DNA of 34,566 bases, taken from contig JAIVFU010000071.1 in the NCBI GenBank assembly GCA_020829485.1, forward strand, positions 1 to 34,566, given 5' to 3'. This document shows positions 1-7,463 of the stretch, one piece after another. Origin of the DNA: Nostoc sp. CHAB 5834 (GTDB lineage Bacteria > Cyanobacteriota > Cyanobacteriia > Cyanobacteriales > Nostocaceae). A model generated the notes under the pieces. It had not been told where the DNA came from. It worked only from the letters and a program-made list of their open reading frames with translations, and did not search any database. A program made the position numbers and the translations under genes. The first letter of the stretch is position 1, and every line of letters starts with the position of its first letter.

Positions 1-122
1 TTGTTTTCCTCTTTAGTCAGAAATACCCTCAAACGAGCGCCCATATTTTTTGTTACCTCGGTAGATATATTCTCCGTATTTATTTATTGTTACATAGTTT
101 CGTTTTTTCCTGCCGACCTACT
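1..122 (-). mobile_element. IS630-family insertion sequence, 5' end (partial, runs off window)
   Basis: This is the left end of an IS whose body lies outside the window. Read on the minus strand it starts AGTAGGTCGGCAGG directly after a TA (123-124), reaches an ATG at 44-42 and encodes MGARLRVFLTKEEN... up to the window edge. That N-terminus is the one I know from cyanobacterial IS630-type transposases, and TA is the IS630/Tc1 target. Positions 1-124 are the exact reverse complement of 34441-34564, so the same element bounds both ends. The insertion clips the dynamin-like gene next to it. The family call rests on remembered N-terminal similarity and the TA target; the DDE domain is not visible. 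Confidence 0.75.
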
Positions 123-2094
123 TACTGTCTTTTTTTGCTTCTTTTCGTGTACGAGTAAACACCTCTTGCTGGTATTGAATTTCTGCATCTATTCCTCGGA
201 ACTCAAAGCTAGGAAACTGAATATCATTTATATTTATATGAACGTTCAAAGATTGCCCAAGATATTGAGAAAGTTCATTTGATATCTGTTGAATATCTTC
301 TTGTATTTTCTTAACTAAAGCTTCTCTTATTTTTGTGCCATCCCTAACTAGCTTATCTTGAGTGTCTAACCACCAACTTTGAATATGAGGAGCGCAAAAT
401 TCATTGATAGTAGTGCCAATTCTTTGAGCTTCCGCTCTAGTTTTTACTCTAATGATATATGAGTCTGATATGTTGAAGGAATCTTGATACCCAGAATCAG
501 AAATATTCAATGAGTCTGGAACAGATTTTTTCATACTGTCTAGCAAAGAGTTGCTTGTTTTCAGTACTGTTTTAAGTCCTTTTCCTAAAACTTTGCCTAT
601 CCCAGGAATAAACTCTAGTACTGTTCCACCTATTTCTCCAGCAATAGCAAACCAGTCAACATCTTGATGTACGCGGCTTTGTAAATTATCAGACTGTTTA
701 ATATTGTGTTCTGTGGATTTGCCTACCCTCGACTGAGCAATGTAATCAATTTCATTTTGAATTTTATCTTTTGCTTCGTAAGCAAATATATTAACTCCTT
801 GGACAAAACCCTTTATTAGTATCTCTTTTTGCTGTTCTACAGACTTTTTTACATTTGCAACCTTAATTTTAGCAAATTCAGAATGTCTCCGGTAATCCTC
901 TACTTTTATTTTGAGGGATTCAATTGTTATATCCCAACCACTAAACTGTGTATTCAAAGAATTTTCAATTGCCTTTGCTGCTTTATCAAGTTTTGCCAAT
1001 GCATCACTGAGAAGATTCCAACCAGCATTTTTAGTGATGGTTTCAATAACTATTTTTTGAATAGTAGGTAAGCCACTATCCTCTAAAGCTTTTGGTGCAA
1101 TTTTGTGTGGCGCAGGTATAATTTGGTTGCCTTCTTCATCTTCTATGGCATACCTGGCACTAAAAAACTTTTTGAAGTCCTTTATCTGGCTTTCATTCGC
1201 CTTGTTTTGTTCAATCAGTTTTGCTAAAAGTCCTTGTCTAGAACTTGCAGGATAGATAATTGGATTTGGAAAGCCAAACTTAGTTAACTCTCGTTTCAAA
1301 TCCTCTATAACATCAGGAATTTCTCTGTCTTTTTCTGTCTTCTGATCGACTTTGTTAAGGATGAAGTAAATCTTCCCTGTGTTCTCAGATAAAATTTCCT
1401 TGCGATTTTCTATAACATCTTTAAATAAATCTGAAATAGCATTATCTTTGTAAGAAGCGTAATTTAAAACAAACAAAATTGCATTGCAGTTTCGCAGTGC
1501 TTCCAGTGTAGTTTGCTTGAGTTTGACATTGAAATTGGTAGACTCCCATTCATTGGGCCCAGGAGTGTCAACTAAAGTAAAACCAGCAAGGGAAGAAAGT
1601 CCGCTAATGGCTTCGATAGGATACTCGATCTCAAAACGTATGGTATCGTCAGGATTATCTTTCTCTCGAATCTCACGGGTACGCACCAGAAATTTCTGTT
1701 GAATTTCTCCAGCATCACCTTCAGCAAGAACAATAGGTCGTCTTTGTCCCTCTCGGTATTCCAAAAGTCTGGGAATTTGTCCAGATGGAATATGTCGAAC
1801 GTCTGTACGGCAGATTGTACATGCTGCTGTCTCACTTGCCAGAACATCAGCACCAATCACGGCATTTAAAAAGGTACTCTTGCCAGCTTTCATCGCCGCG
1901 ATAACAGCCACCTGATATTTATTCTCTTTCAATTCATGTAGGGCTTTGTTAATATCATCTTCAACACTCTGCAAACCTTTGGTCTCGTCTCCTTCACTGA
2001 GGCGACTTTGGCGAATTTCCTGAAGATACTGTAAAAGACCTGTACCAGCACTATAAATGCTGTCGTGCGCTGCTTGAAACTGTTCAGAGGACAT
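118..2094 (-). CDS. Dynamin-like GTPase, 3' end replaced by IS insertion
   Basis: This is a large dynamin-superfamily GTPase of 658 residues as it stands. The G1 motif is AAMKAGKS at about residues 66-73, with Ala where the first Gly usually sits. G3 is DTPG at 176-179 and G4 is NKVD at 247-250. A long helical region follows, and a hydrophobic Gly-rich stretch at about 480-515 (FIPGIGKVLGKG) could be a membrane-inserting paddle. Members of this family remodel or fuse membranes using GTP. The last codons AAG-TAG are built from the IS630 end (TA plus AGTAG), so the native C-terminus is lost; how much is missing cannot be told here. It is separate from the two dynamin-like genes at 8-13 kb and differs from them in sequence. 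The family is certain; the cellular role is unknown. Confidence 0.88.
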   Translation of the reverse strand: MSSEQFQAAHDSIYSAGTGLLQYLQEIRQSRLSEGDETKGLQSVEDDINKALHELKENKYQVAVIAAMKAGKSTFLNAVIGADVLASETAACTICRTDVRHIPSGQIPRLLEYREGQRRPIVLAEGDAGEIQQKFLVRTREIREKDNPDDTIRFEIEYPIEAISGLSSLAGFTLVDTPGPNEWESTNFNVKLKQTTLEALRNCNAILFVLNYASYKDNAISDLFKDVIENRKEILSENTGKIYFILNKVDQKTEKDREIPDVIEDLKRELTKFGFPNPIIYPASSRQGLLAKLIEQNKANESQIKDFKKFFSARYAIEDEEGNQIIPAPHKIAPKALEDSGLPTIQKIVIETITKNAGWNLLSDALAKLDKAAKAIENSLNTQFSGWDITIESLKIKVEDYRRHSEFAKIKVANVKKSVEQQKEILIKGFVQGVNIFAYEAKDKIQNEIDYIAQSRVGKSTEHNIKQSDNLQSRVHQDVDWFAIAGEIGGTVLEFIPGIGKVLGKGLKTVLKTSNSLLDSMKKSVPDSLNISDSGYQDSFNISDSYIIRVKTRAEAQRIGTTINEFCAPHIQSWWLDTQDKLVRDGTKIREALVKKIQEDIQQISNELSQYLGQSLNVHININDIQFPSFEFRGIDAEIQYQQEVFTRTRKEAKKDSK

Positions 2095-2305
2095 AATTAT
2101 GTAAGAAAAAGATTAGCTAAAGCACGTACAGCTTAAATTACTAATTAAAATATTTACCTCAGTGATTGCACTGTGATATTAAAGGCGATCGCAAGTTGTT
2201 AACAAAATTGCGATGTTGGTAACGGCAGTTTATCCATTCATTTGCACATATAGAAAATGAAATAGGAAGCGTGCTAGTATCAGACAAAATAAAGCCACTA
2301 AATAT

Positions 2306-2515
2306 ATGTCAGAAATCAACTTAGATGAAATTAAACTTAAGGAACTTTTGAAAACAGTAATTGTTGAGGTACTTCAAGAGCAGAAAGAAGTACTTTATGA
2401 TTTATTCGCAGAAATTATGGAAGATATAGCCTTAGAAAGGGCGATTAAAGAAGGTGAAAATACTGAAACTGTCAGCCGCGAAGCTATTTTCAAAATTTTG
2501 GACAGGAAAGGATGA
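2306..2515 (+). CDS. Antitoxin of a RelE/ParE-type module
   Basis: This small acidic helical protein of 69 residues lies directly upstream of a RelE/ParE-type toxin and overlaps it by four bases (ATGA at 2512-2515), which implies translational coupling. It begins MSEINLDEIKLKEL and has a helix-rich middle and a C-terminal segment (REAIFKILDRK) typical of cyanobacterial antitoxins that wrap the toxin. No clear helix-turn-helix or ribbon-helix-helix DNA-binding domain is visible. By analogy it should neutralise the toxin by direct binding and be labile. The assignment rests mainly on gene order and the overlap, since the family sequence is weakly conserved. Confidence 0.75.
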   Translation: MSEINLDEIKLKELLKTVIVEVLQEQKEVLYDLFAEIMEDIALERAIKEGENTETVSREAIFKILDRKG

Positions 2516-2778
2516 ATATAGAGTTCAGAAAAAGCTTTGAGAAAGATTTAAATAATATTCGGGACGAAGCCTTACTAAAAAAGATTAAGGCGGTTATTGA
2601 AGAAGTAGAAAACACCGAAAATCTAGCAGATATAAGTAATATTAAAAAACTCCAAGCTGATGGTAACTATTATCGCATCAGAATTGGAGACTACAGAGTT
2701 GGAATTGCAGTATCAGAGAGTGTAGTGCTTTTTTTAAGGGTATTACACAGGAAAGATGTTTACAGGTACTTTCCGTAG
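2512..2778 (+). CDS. RelE/ParE-family toxin
   Basis: This 88-residue protein has the RelE/ParE fold pattern. It has an N-terminal helix with FEKDLNNI, the diagnostic central strand block around residues 46-63 (KLQADGNYYRIRIGDYRVGI) with conserved Tyr/Arg positions, and a C-terminal VLHRKDVYRYFP strand and tail. RelE-type members cut mRNA on the ribosome and ParE-type members poison gyrase; the sequence alone does not settle which. It is co-translated with the antitoxin just upstream. The gene converges on the HicA gene at 2826, with only 47 bp between them. Confidence 0.85.
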   Translation: MNIEFRKSFEKDLNNIRDEALLKKIKAVIEEVENTENLADISNIKKLQADGNYYRIRIGDYRVGIAVSESVVLFLRVLHRKDVYRYFP

Positions 2779-2825
2779 TGTAAGCGATCGCTTTAACCAT
2801 AATCCCTTTCACCCCTACGCCGCCC

Positions 2826-3047
2826 TTACAAAACCTCAAACTCTTCTAAACTTATCCCCGCTTGTCTTAAAATACTGCCCAGCGTACCGATAGTAATTTC
2901 TCGATGACGAGGCACGATCGCAGTACGGGTTCCTTCATCGGTAGATTTGGCAAACTTTACGTGACTACCCTTTTGGCTAACTTCCCCAAAGCCTGCTGCT
3001 TCTAATCTACGCTTAACCTCACGATAAGGTAATGGTTTAAGCGGCAT
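2826..3047 (-). CDS. hicA: HicA-type mRNA interferase toxin
   Basis: This 73-residue protein has the double-stranded RNA-binding-like fold of HicA. The N-terminal YREVKRRLEAAGF helix is followed by the catalytic strand GSHVKF with His29, which in characterised HicA proteins is needed for translation-independent RNA cleavage. The segment IVPRHREITIGTLGSILRQAG is also a family signature. The gene starts inside the end of the upstream hicB gene (11-bp overlap, 3037-3047), so the order is antitoxin first, toxin second. Both genes are intact and of normal length for this family. Confidence 0.88.
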   Translation of the reverse strand: MPLKPLPYREVKRRLEAAGFGEVSQKGSHVKFAKSTDEGTRTAIVPRHREITIGTLGSILRQAGISLEEFEVL

Positions 3048-3243
3048 CTATTTCTACCTGAAGTGTCTTAATTTGAGGAATAATAGTAGCTACTGGTGGT
3101 TCAAAATGCAGTGACAAAGCTTCTTCAAGATTAGCCAAAGCCTCAGTTTCAGTCTCGCCTTGGCTAGCAATATCAATCTCTAAGCACTGTGCCACAAACC
3201 AGTTCCCTTCCTGCCATACGCTTGCAGTAAAAGTTCGTTTCAT
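3037..3243 (-). CDS. hicB: HicB-type antitoxin, short form
   Basis: This 68-residue HicB-fold protein has the expected TASVWQEGNWFVAQCLEIDIASQGETETEALANL block, a partial RNase H-like fold with the ubiquitous G-x-T-x-x-E-A element. It lacks the C-terminal DNA-binding domain found in many longer HicB proteins, so autoregulation by this subunit alone is doubtful. It overlaps hicA by 11 bp and should form an inactive complex with it. The ATG is at 3243-3241. There is about 130 bp to the divergent ygfZ-type gene, so both promoters must lie in that gap. Confidence 0.85.
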   Translation of the reverse strand: MKRTFTASVWQEGNWFVAQCLEIDIASQGETETEALANLEEALSLHFEPPVATIIPQIKTLQVEIDAA

Positions 3244-3379
3244 AAGTTTTTATTGTTCGGCACTTTCTTTTGATTTGATTATACGCTACAAGAAAACCGC
3301 AGGTAGATTGAAGCCACAAACGCTTATTTGCTAAGATTTCCAGTGCGACAACATTGAAACAGGGCAACTTCTCATCACC

Positions 3380-4375
3380 ATGCCAACATCTACACTTGAC
3401 GATAAAGACGCAGCAGCTATCCAAGCCGCCAGAGTTGGGGTTACAATATGCGATCGCACCGCCTGGGGACGCATCAAAGTAGCTGGCGACGATCGCCTCA
3501 ATTTCTTACACAACCAAAGTACTAATAATTTCCAAATACTTAAGCCTGGACAAGGTTGTGATACCGTTTTTGTCACCTCCACAGCCAGAACAATTGATTT
3601 AGCAACGGCCTACGTTAGAGAAGATGCAGTAATATTGCTAGTTTCACCCAATCGCCGCCAATATCTCATGGAATGGCTGGATAAATATATTTTCTATGCC
3701 GATAAAGTGGAATTATCTGATATTACACAATACACCAATACTTTCAGCCTCATTGGCCCAGGAAGCGACGCTGTTTTAGAAAAGTTGGGTATTGGCGAAC
3801 TCATTGGGCAACCTTACGGGAGTCATAAAGTATACACCATTGCTCCGGCTGAAGGAGTGCGGATTGCTGTGGGTAGCGGGTTAGCTGCGCCCGGATACAC
3901 CTTCACTTTCCCCAATACTGACAAATCTTCGGTGTGGAATAAATTGTTAGAAGCTGGGGCAGTAGAAATGAGCGATCGCGCCTGGGATGCCTTGCGAATA
4001 TTACAAGGCCGCCCCGCCCCAGATGCCGAACTCACAGATGATTACAATCCTCTGGAAGTTGGTTTGTGGCAAACAATTTCTTTTACTAAAGGTTGCTATA
4101 TTGGGCAAGAAACTATTGCTCGGTTAAATACATATAAAGGTGTAAAACAACACCTTTTAGGTATCCGCCTTAGTGCCCCTGCGGCAGTTGGAAGTGCGAT
4201 CGCAGTTGGAGATGAAAAGGTCGGCAAACTTACCAGTTACACAGAAACGGCTGATGGTTATTTTGGATTAGGTTACATTCGCACTAAAGCGGGTGGCGTG
4301 GGGTTGAAAGTTAAAGTAGGAGAAACTGAAGGTGAAGTTATAAAAATCCCGTTTGTTTCTCACGATTACCCATAA
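3380..4375 (+). CDS. ygfZ: Folate-binding YgfZ/GcvT-family protein
   Basis: This 331-residue protein is related to the glycine-cleavage T protein. The YgfZ signature KGCYIGQE lies at residues 237-244 and contains the conserved Cys needed for YgfZ function. The N-terminal half carries the GcvT-like fold (DRLNFLHNQSTNNF at about 38-51). YgfZ proteins bind folate and support assembly or repair of certain Fe-S enzymes. The missing glycine-cleavage context and the KGC motif argue against a true aminomethyltransferase. The ATG at 3380 gives the expected length. Confidence 0.9.
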   Translation: MPTSTLDDKDAAAIQAARVGVTICDRTAWGRIKVAGDDRLNFLHNQSTNNFQILKPGQGCDTVFVTSTARTIDLATAYVREDAVILLVSPNRRQYLMEWLDKYIFYADKVELSDITQYTNTFSLIGPGSDAVLEKLGIGELIGQPYGSHKVYTIAPAEGVRIAVGSGLAAPGYTFTFPNTDKSSVWNKLLEAGAVEMSDRAWDALRILQGRPAPDAELTDDYNPLEVGLWQTISFTKGCYIGQETIARLNTYKGVKQHLLGIRLSAPAAVGSAIAVGDEKVGKLTSYTETADGYFGLGYIRTKAGGVGLKVKVGETEGEVIKIPFVSHDYP

Positions 4376-4380
4376 CTAAT

Positions 4381-5343
4381 TCAAGTCAAAATATCTTCTT
4401 CCTTATCCCTAGCGCCGTAACAAAATTCATCTACCCAAGAAGCTATACTACGCGCATTAGTGGTTTCTAGATTCACTTTGCTGTTAACATTTTCTGGTTG
4501 AATATTCGGCTGTTTGCCGTTGTTTTTAACCTCAGTAGTAATTGCTAGCGATGCTCCTGAAGGGAGCCGCCCAAGGGGCGATCGCACTGGTTTACCATTA
4601 CTGTTAATCTCAGTGGTAATTGCCAATGATGCGCCTACAGGGATTCGGACAGATGGCGTGTTGCTCTCAACGTCAGTAGCTAATGCCACAGATGGCATAG
4701 CTTTGGCTTTGCTGTTAACCTCACTGGTCATTGTCGCCGATCCTCGTGAAGGCAACTGACCAGAGTGCCAGCGTACTGGTTGATATTCCCTTAGCAAACC
4801 GGAGGATGGCGTTTTTGCCGGAGTATCTGGAGCAATTTTAGTTGCATTTGCTACTATCAACTCAGGTTTGCGTGTGCGAACTACTTCAGTAGTAGCTGTA
4901 ATCGATGGCACAAGTTCATCGGCGCGTGACAAGTTGGAATCTAGAGTCTTGGCAAGAGAATGAGAGGCAATCTTGCTGGCAGTTACAACCGATGACAGAT
5001 GTTTATCCTCAGAATGCTTCTCATCTGGCAACTCGCTTTCAACTTGGCTTATAGCCATAGAACGGTCTGATTTTATTAAATGTAACTCTTCATCAGGATT
5101 GAAGTTAAGACCTAAAGCGGCGACTATTTTATCTGGATCGTTATTCAGATCCAGCATAAAAGCAAGTATTTCATCAAACTGGGGTTCTAAAACAGACAGT
5201 GTTGCCAAAATGAAACCGGACAAAGGACGGCGCAAACCATCATAAGTGCCCCAAATTCGCATTTTGACCAGCCAGGTAATATTTTGCTTATAGTAAATAA
5301 GCCATTTTTCTTTTAAGGATTGACGCAGCTCTTGGATATTCAT
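4381..5343 (-). CDS. Conserved cyanobacterial protein, DUF5331-like, with degenerate internal repeats
   Basis: The first ~75 residues (MNIQELRQSLKEKW..., then KMRIWGTYDGLRRP and LSVLEPQFDEIL) look like the conserved cyanobacterial DUF5331 domain, recalled from memory. The rest is low-complexity and Ser/Thr/Lys-rich, with degenerate repeats built around S-x-A-x-T-[ST]-E-[VI]-x-x-[NK]-[GA]-K. It ends in a conserved-looking tail (ARSIASWVDEFCYGARDKEEDILT). No catalytic motif or membrane segment is visible. I chose the ATG at 5343-5341, preceded by a GTGAGG ribosome site, over an in-frame TTG seven codons upstream. The gene ends five bases past the convergent ygfZ gene. Function unknown. Confidence 0.75.
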   Translation of the reverse strand: MNIQELRQSLKEKWLIYYKQNITWLVKMRIWGTYDGLRRPLSGFILATLSVLEPQFDEILAFMLDLNNDPDKIVAALGLNFNPDEELHLIKSDRSMAISQVESELPDEKHSEDKHLSSVVTASKIASHSLAKTLDSNLSRADELVPSITATTEVVRTRKPELIVANATKIAPDTPAKTPSSGLLREYQPVRWHSGQLPSRGSATMTSEVNSKAKAMPSVALATDVESNTPSVRIPVGASLAITTEINSNGKPVRSPLGRLPSGASLAITTEVKNNGKQPNIQPENVNSKVNLETTNARSIASWVDEFCYGARDKEEDILT

Positions 5344-5394
5344 TGGATGCCTCACTTCAGTCAATAGGATTGCAGAGATTGATATTATTAATTA

Positions 5395-5505
5395 GGCGTT
5401 GCTGATTGCGGTATGAAAACGATTGTGCGTTACGGTGAAAATCCTTGTAGAGACGTAAAATTTTACGTCTCTACATCCAAATTCATACTTCCATTCAGCA
5501 ACGCC
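5395..5505. mobile_element. MITE with 11-bp inverted ends and 8-bp target duplication
   Basis: The element is 111 bp with perfect 11-bp ends, GGCGTTGCTGA at 5395-5405 and TCAGCAACGCC at 5495-5505. An inner repeat pairs GTATGAA with TTCATAC, and a perfect 28-bp palindrome sits at its centre (5447-5474, arms GTAGAGACGTAAAA). It is flanked on both sides by ATTAATTA (5387-5394 and 5506-5513), which looks like a target-site duplication. The end sequence and 8-bp duplication recall IS1-family elements, but that parentage is inference. It has no coding capacity and would fold into a long hairpin. Confidence 0.85.
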
Positions 5506-5552
5506 ATTAATTAGTTTGATTTCTGGGGATGAAACCGATAATAGAGCATCTG

Positions 5553-5849
5553 TTAGACTCTTTCACCACCTAGCAAATGATTTTCTATCAGTAGAGATAC
5601 TTCATCAGGTTGAACACCGCTATACCAGACCATATCGGGTAATACCAGCACCATCGGCCCATTGCCGCATTGTCCTAAACAGCTGCTAGCCGTTACCGTT
5701 ACACCAGGGATTGGCAAAGCTGCAAAAGCTGCTAAAACCCTAACTGCACCTTGTTTTTTGCAAGTGCGATTTTGACAAACCCGCACACATTTAGGAGAAA
5801 AGGGTTGGTCTATTGTGGGGAAGTTTGATGGTTGAGTTATGTTGGTCAT
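5553..5849 (-). CDS. Thioredoxin-like [2Fe-2S] ferredoxin-domain protein
   Basis: This 98-residue protein has the four-cysteine pattern of thioredoxin-fold [2Fe-2S] ferredoxins. The first pair is in VCQNRTC (C-x4-C, residues ~26-31) and the second in SSCLGQCGNGP (C-x3-C, ~57-61). Proteins of this kind are related to the NuoE/HoxE cluster domain and often occur as small stand-alone carriers in cyanobacteria. The start ATG lies at 5849-5847. Downstream of cysK on the same strand and 80 bp away, it may share its transcript, although a heptamer repeat tract separates the two. Its redox partner cannot be identified from context. Confidence 0.85.
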   Translation of the reverse strand: MTNITQPSNFPTIDQPFSPKCVRVCQNRTCKKQGAVRVLAAFAALPIPGVTVTASSCLGQCGNGPMVLVLPDMVWYSGVQPDEVSLLIENHLLGGERV

Positions 5850-5851
5850 TA

Positions 5852-5935
5852 GTCCTTTGTCCTTTGTCCTTTGTCATTCGTCAGTTGTCCTTTGATAATG
5901 ACCAATGACCAATGACCAATGACCAATGACTAATC
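5852..5935. repeat. Heptamer short tandem repeats (TCCTTTG / ACCAATG)
   Basis: The spacer holds two heptamer tracts: about three TCCTTTG units from 5852, and about four ACCAATG units from 5900 that run into the cysK stop codon (TAG read at 5932-5930). Such heptamer arrays are characteristic of Nostoc genomes and expand and contract by slippage. Similar tracts occur at 18566-18605 and 34081-34114. Confidence 0.85.
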
Positions 5936-6904
5936 TATTGAAAGTCCTTTTGAGGCTAGCCATTCAGGATTGAATATCCGCGACTGATAGCGGGAACCAC
6001 TATCACATAAGATGGTGACAATGGTATGTCCTGGCCCCAACTGCTTCGCTAGGGCAACAGCTGCGCCCACATTAATACCCGTTGAGCCGCCCATTAACAG
6101 TCCATCTTTCCTCAGGAGTTGGTAAACTACCCGTAAAGCTTCTTGGTCATCGATTTGAATAGCATCATCAGCAGGTGCGCCTTCCATATTGGCTGTGACT
6201 CGACCGTTACCGATGCCTTCGGTGATGGAATTTCCTTCTGTATTGAGTTCGCCGGTTTTGACATAGCTATAAAGTGCGCTACCCAGCGGATCGGCAACAA
6301 CGCATTTAATCGCTGGATTTTGTTCTTTCAAGTACAACGTCACACCAGCATAAGTACCACCAGTACCAGTTGCAGTTGTCCATGCATCTATTTTACCATC
6401 TGTTTGTGTCCAAATTTCCGGCCCTGTGGTTTCGTAGTGGGCGCGGCGGTTGGCTAAGTTATCAAACTGATTCGCCCAAATAGCGTTTTCCAACTCAGCA
6501 GCGACTCTGCCGGATAATTTGACGTAGTTATTTGGGTCTTTGTAGGGTACAGCAGGGACGGGACGAACTTCTGCGCCTAGTGCTGTCAGTGCGTCTATTT
6601 TTTCTTGTGACTGAGTATCGGGAATAATAATTAGGCATTTGTAGCCTTTGGCGTTGCAAATATGCGCTAGTCCAATACCAGTATTACCAGCAGTTCCTTC
6701 TACAACGGTGCCACCGGGTTTGAGTAAACCTTTTTCTTCTGCATCTTTGATAATATAAAGTGCGGCGCGGTCTTTGACGGAACCACCAGGATTGAGAAAT
6801 TCAGCTTTAGCGAGGATTTCACACCCTGTTTCTTCACTAAAACTGTTTAAGCGAATTAGGGGTGTGTTGCCAACAGCGCCGACGAAGCCATTCTTAATAT
6901 CCAT
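5930..6904 (-). CDS. cysK: Cysteine synthase A-type (O-acetylserine sulfhydrylase), PLP enzyme
   Basis: This 324-residue beta-family PLP enzyme makes L-cysteine from O-acetylserine and sulfide. Lys44 in GGSVKDRAA is the Schiff-base lysine. The substrate loop TAGNTG is at 71-76 and the phosphate-binding loop GTGGT at 180-184. GGSTGINVG near residue 273 carries the serine that contacts the pyridine nitrogen. It lacks the heme-binding N-terminus and CBS domains of cystathionine beta-synthases. The length is close to the family norm. Cyanobacteria carry several paralogues of this enzyme, so the exact substrate preference is not certain. Confidence 0.9.
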   Translation of the reverse strand: MDIKNGFVGAVGNTPLIRLNSFSEETGCEILAKAEFLNPGGSVKDRAALYIIKDAEEKGLLKPGGTVVEGTAGNTGIGLAHICNAKGYKCLIIIPDTQSQEKIDALTALGAEVRPVPAVPYKDPNNYVKLSGRVAAELENAIWANQFDNLANRRAHYETTGPEIWTQTDGKIDAWTTATGTGGTYAGVTLYLKEQNPAIKCVVADPLGSALYSYVKTGELNTEGNSITEGIGNGRVTANMEGAPADDAIQIDDQEALRVVYQLLRKDGLLMGGSTGINVGAAVALAKQLGPGHTIVTILCDSGSRYQSRIFNPEWLASKGLSID

Positions 6905-7075
6905 TTTGGCTATACCTGTGTGAGTATCTATAAAAATTTTGACTTATAGCGGTGGCATAATTTAAAACTGATTAGCCTAAAATCCAATATGCGATCGCTT
7001 TCCTCTGAGGGAAAATAAAATAATTAAAGATTAAAGACGCGATGAATCGTGTCTCTACAAGGGGCGATCAAAAAA

Positions 7076-7264
7076 CTATGCCTGCGGCAGGCTACGCCTA
7101 CGCATATCCATACTGTTTACAATATCTGTTTTATTAGGGGCGATCGCTGATAAAATTACTTTTGACCGATCTATTGCTGCTTTGGCATAACCTTCAGCAC
7201 CAGGGGCAATACCATTAATCGTACCTTTGGCATCATCAACAGTAAATAAACTTAGTTCATTCAC
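7076..7264 (-). pseudogene. Fragment of a DUF4114-type surface/calcium-binding protein gene
   Basis: The translated piece (NELSLFTVDDAKGTINGIAPGAEGYAKAAIDRSKVILSAIA, given here in part) resembles the DUF4114 segment found near the C-terminus of large secreted cyanobacterial proteins, as I remember it. It opens with GTG immediately after an in-frame TAG and ends by reading into a small dispersed repeat (GGCTACGCCTACGC, 7076-7105). Both ends are therefore broken. With 62 codons and no upstream domain it is best read as a relic. The DUF4114 match is from memory and should be searched. Confidence 0.45.
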
Positions 7265-7308
7265 CTACCCACATTTTTGTTAGAGTGAAACTGTCACGCA
7301 GACAGGCA

Positions 7309-7463
7309 ATCCCGCCCAGAACTAAAGTTCAAGGCTCATAGCTGAAGTCCACTTAAGTGGACTAAAGATTTTTAGGAATATTTAGTCTACTTCAGTAGAC
7401 TTTAGCTATTATTCTTGGAACTTCAGTTCCTTGCGGGACATGGCTTTTACGTTAAGTTGACAC
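7309..7463 (-). repeat. 195-bp mobile repeat, copy A (truncated)
   Basis: This is one of three related elements (others at 13835-14030 and 23587-23781). Only the end GTTAAGTTGACAC (to 7463) is kept; the opposite end has degenerated beyond CCGCCCAG (~7312). The interior carries the same palindromes as the other copies, TAGTCTACTTCAGTAGACT and GGAACTTCAGTTCC, so it would form several stem-loops. Homology with copy B continues a little outside the terminal motif. Confidence 0.75.

Noticed and set aside
1..282. Plus-strand reading frame of 93 codons at the window start
   Set aside because: It runs antisense through the IS end and the dynamin-like gene, opens with TTG, and its composition (Phe/Tyr/Ser-rich) is what the reverse of AT-rich coding DNA gives.
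3244..3379. Glycine riboswitch before the GcvT-like gene
   Set aside because: The spacer is only about 136 bp, is shared with the hicB promoter, and shows no tandem aptamer pattern. The gene is YgfZ-type and not part of glycine cleavage.
5852..5935. CRISPR-like array
   Set aside because: The units are contiguous 7-mers without spacers; this is a short tandem repeat typical of Nostoc.
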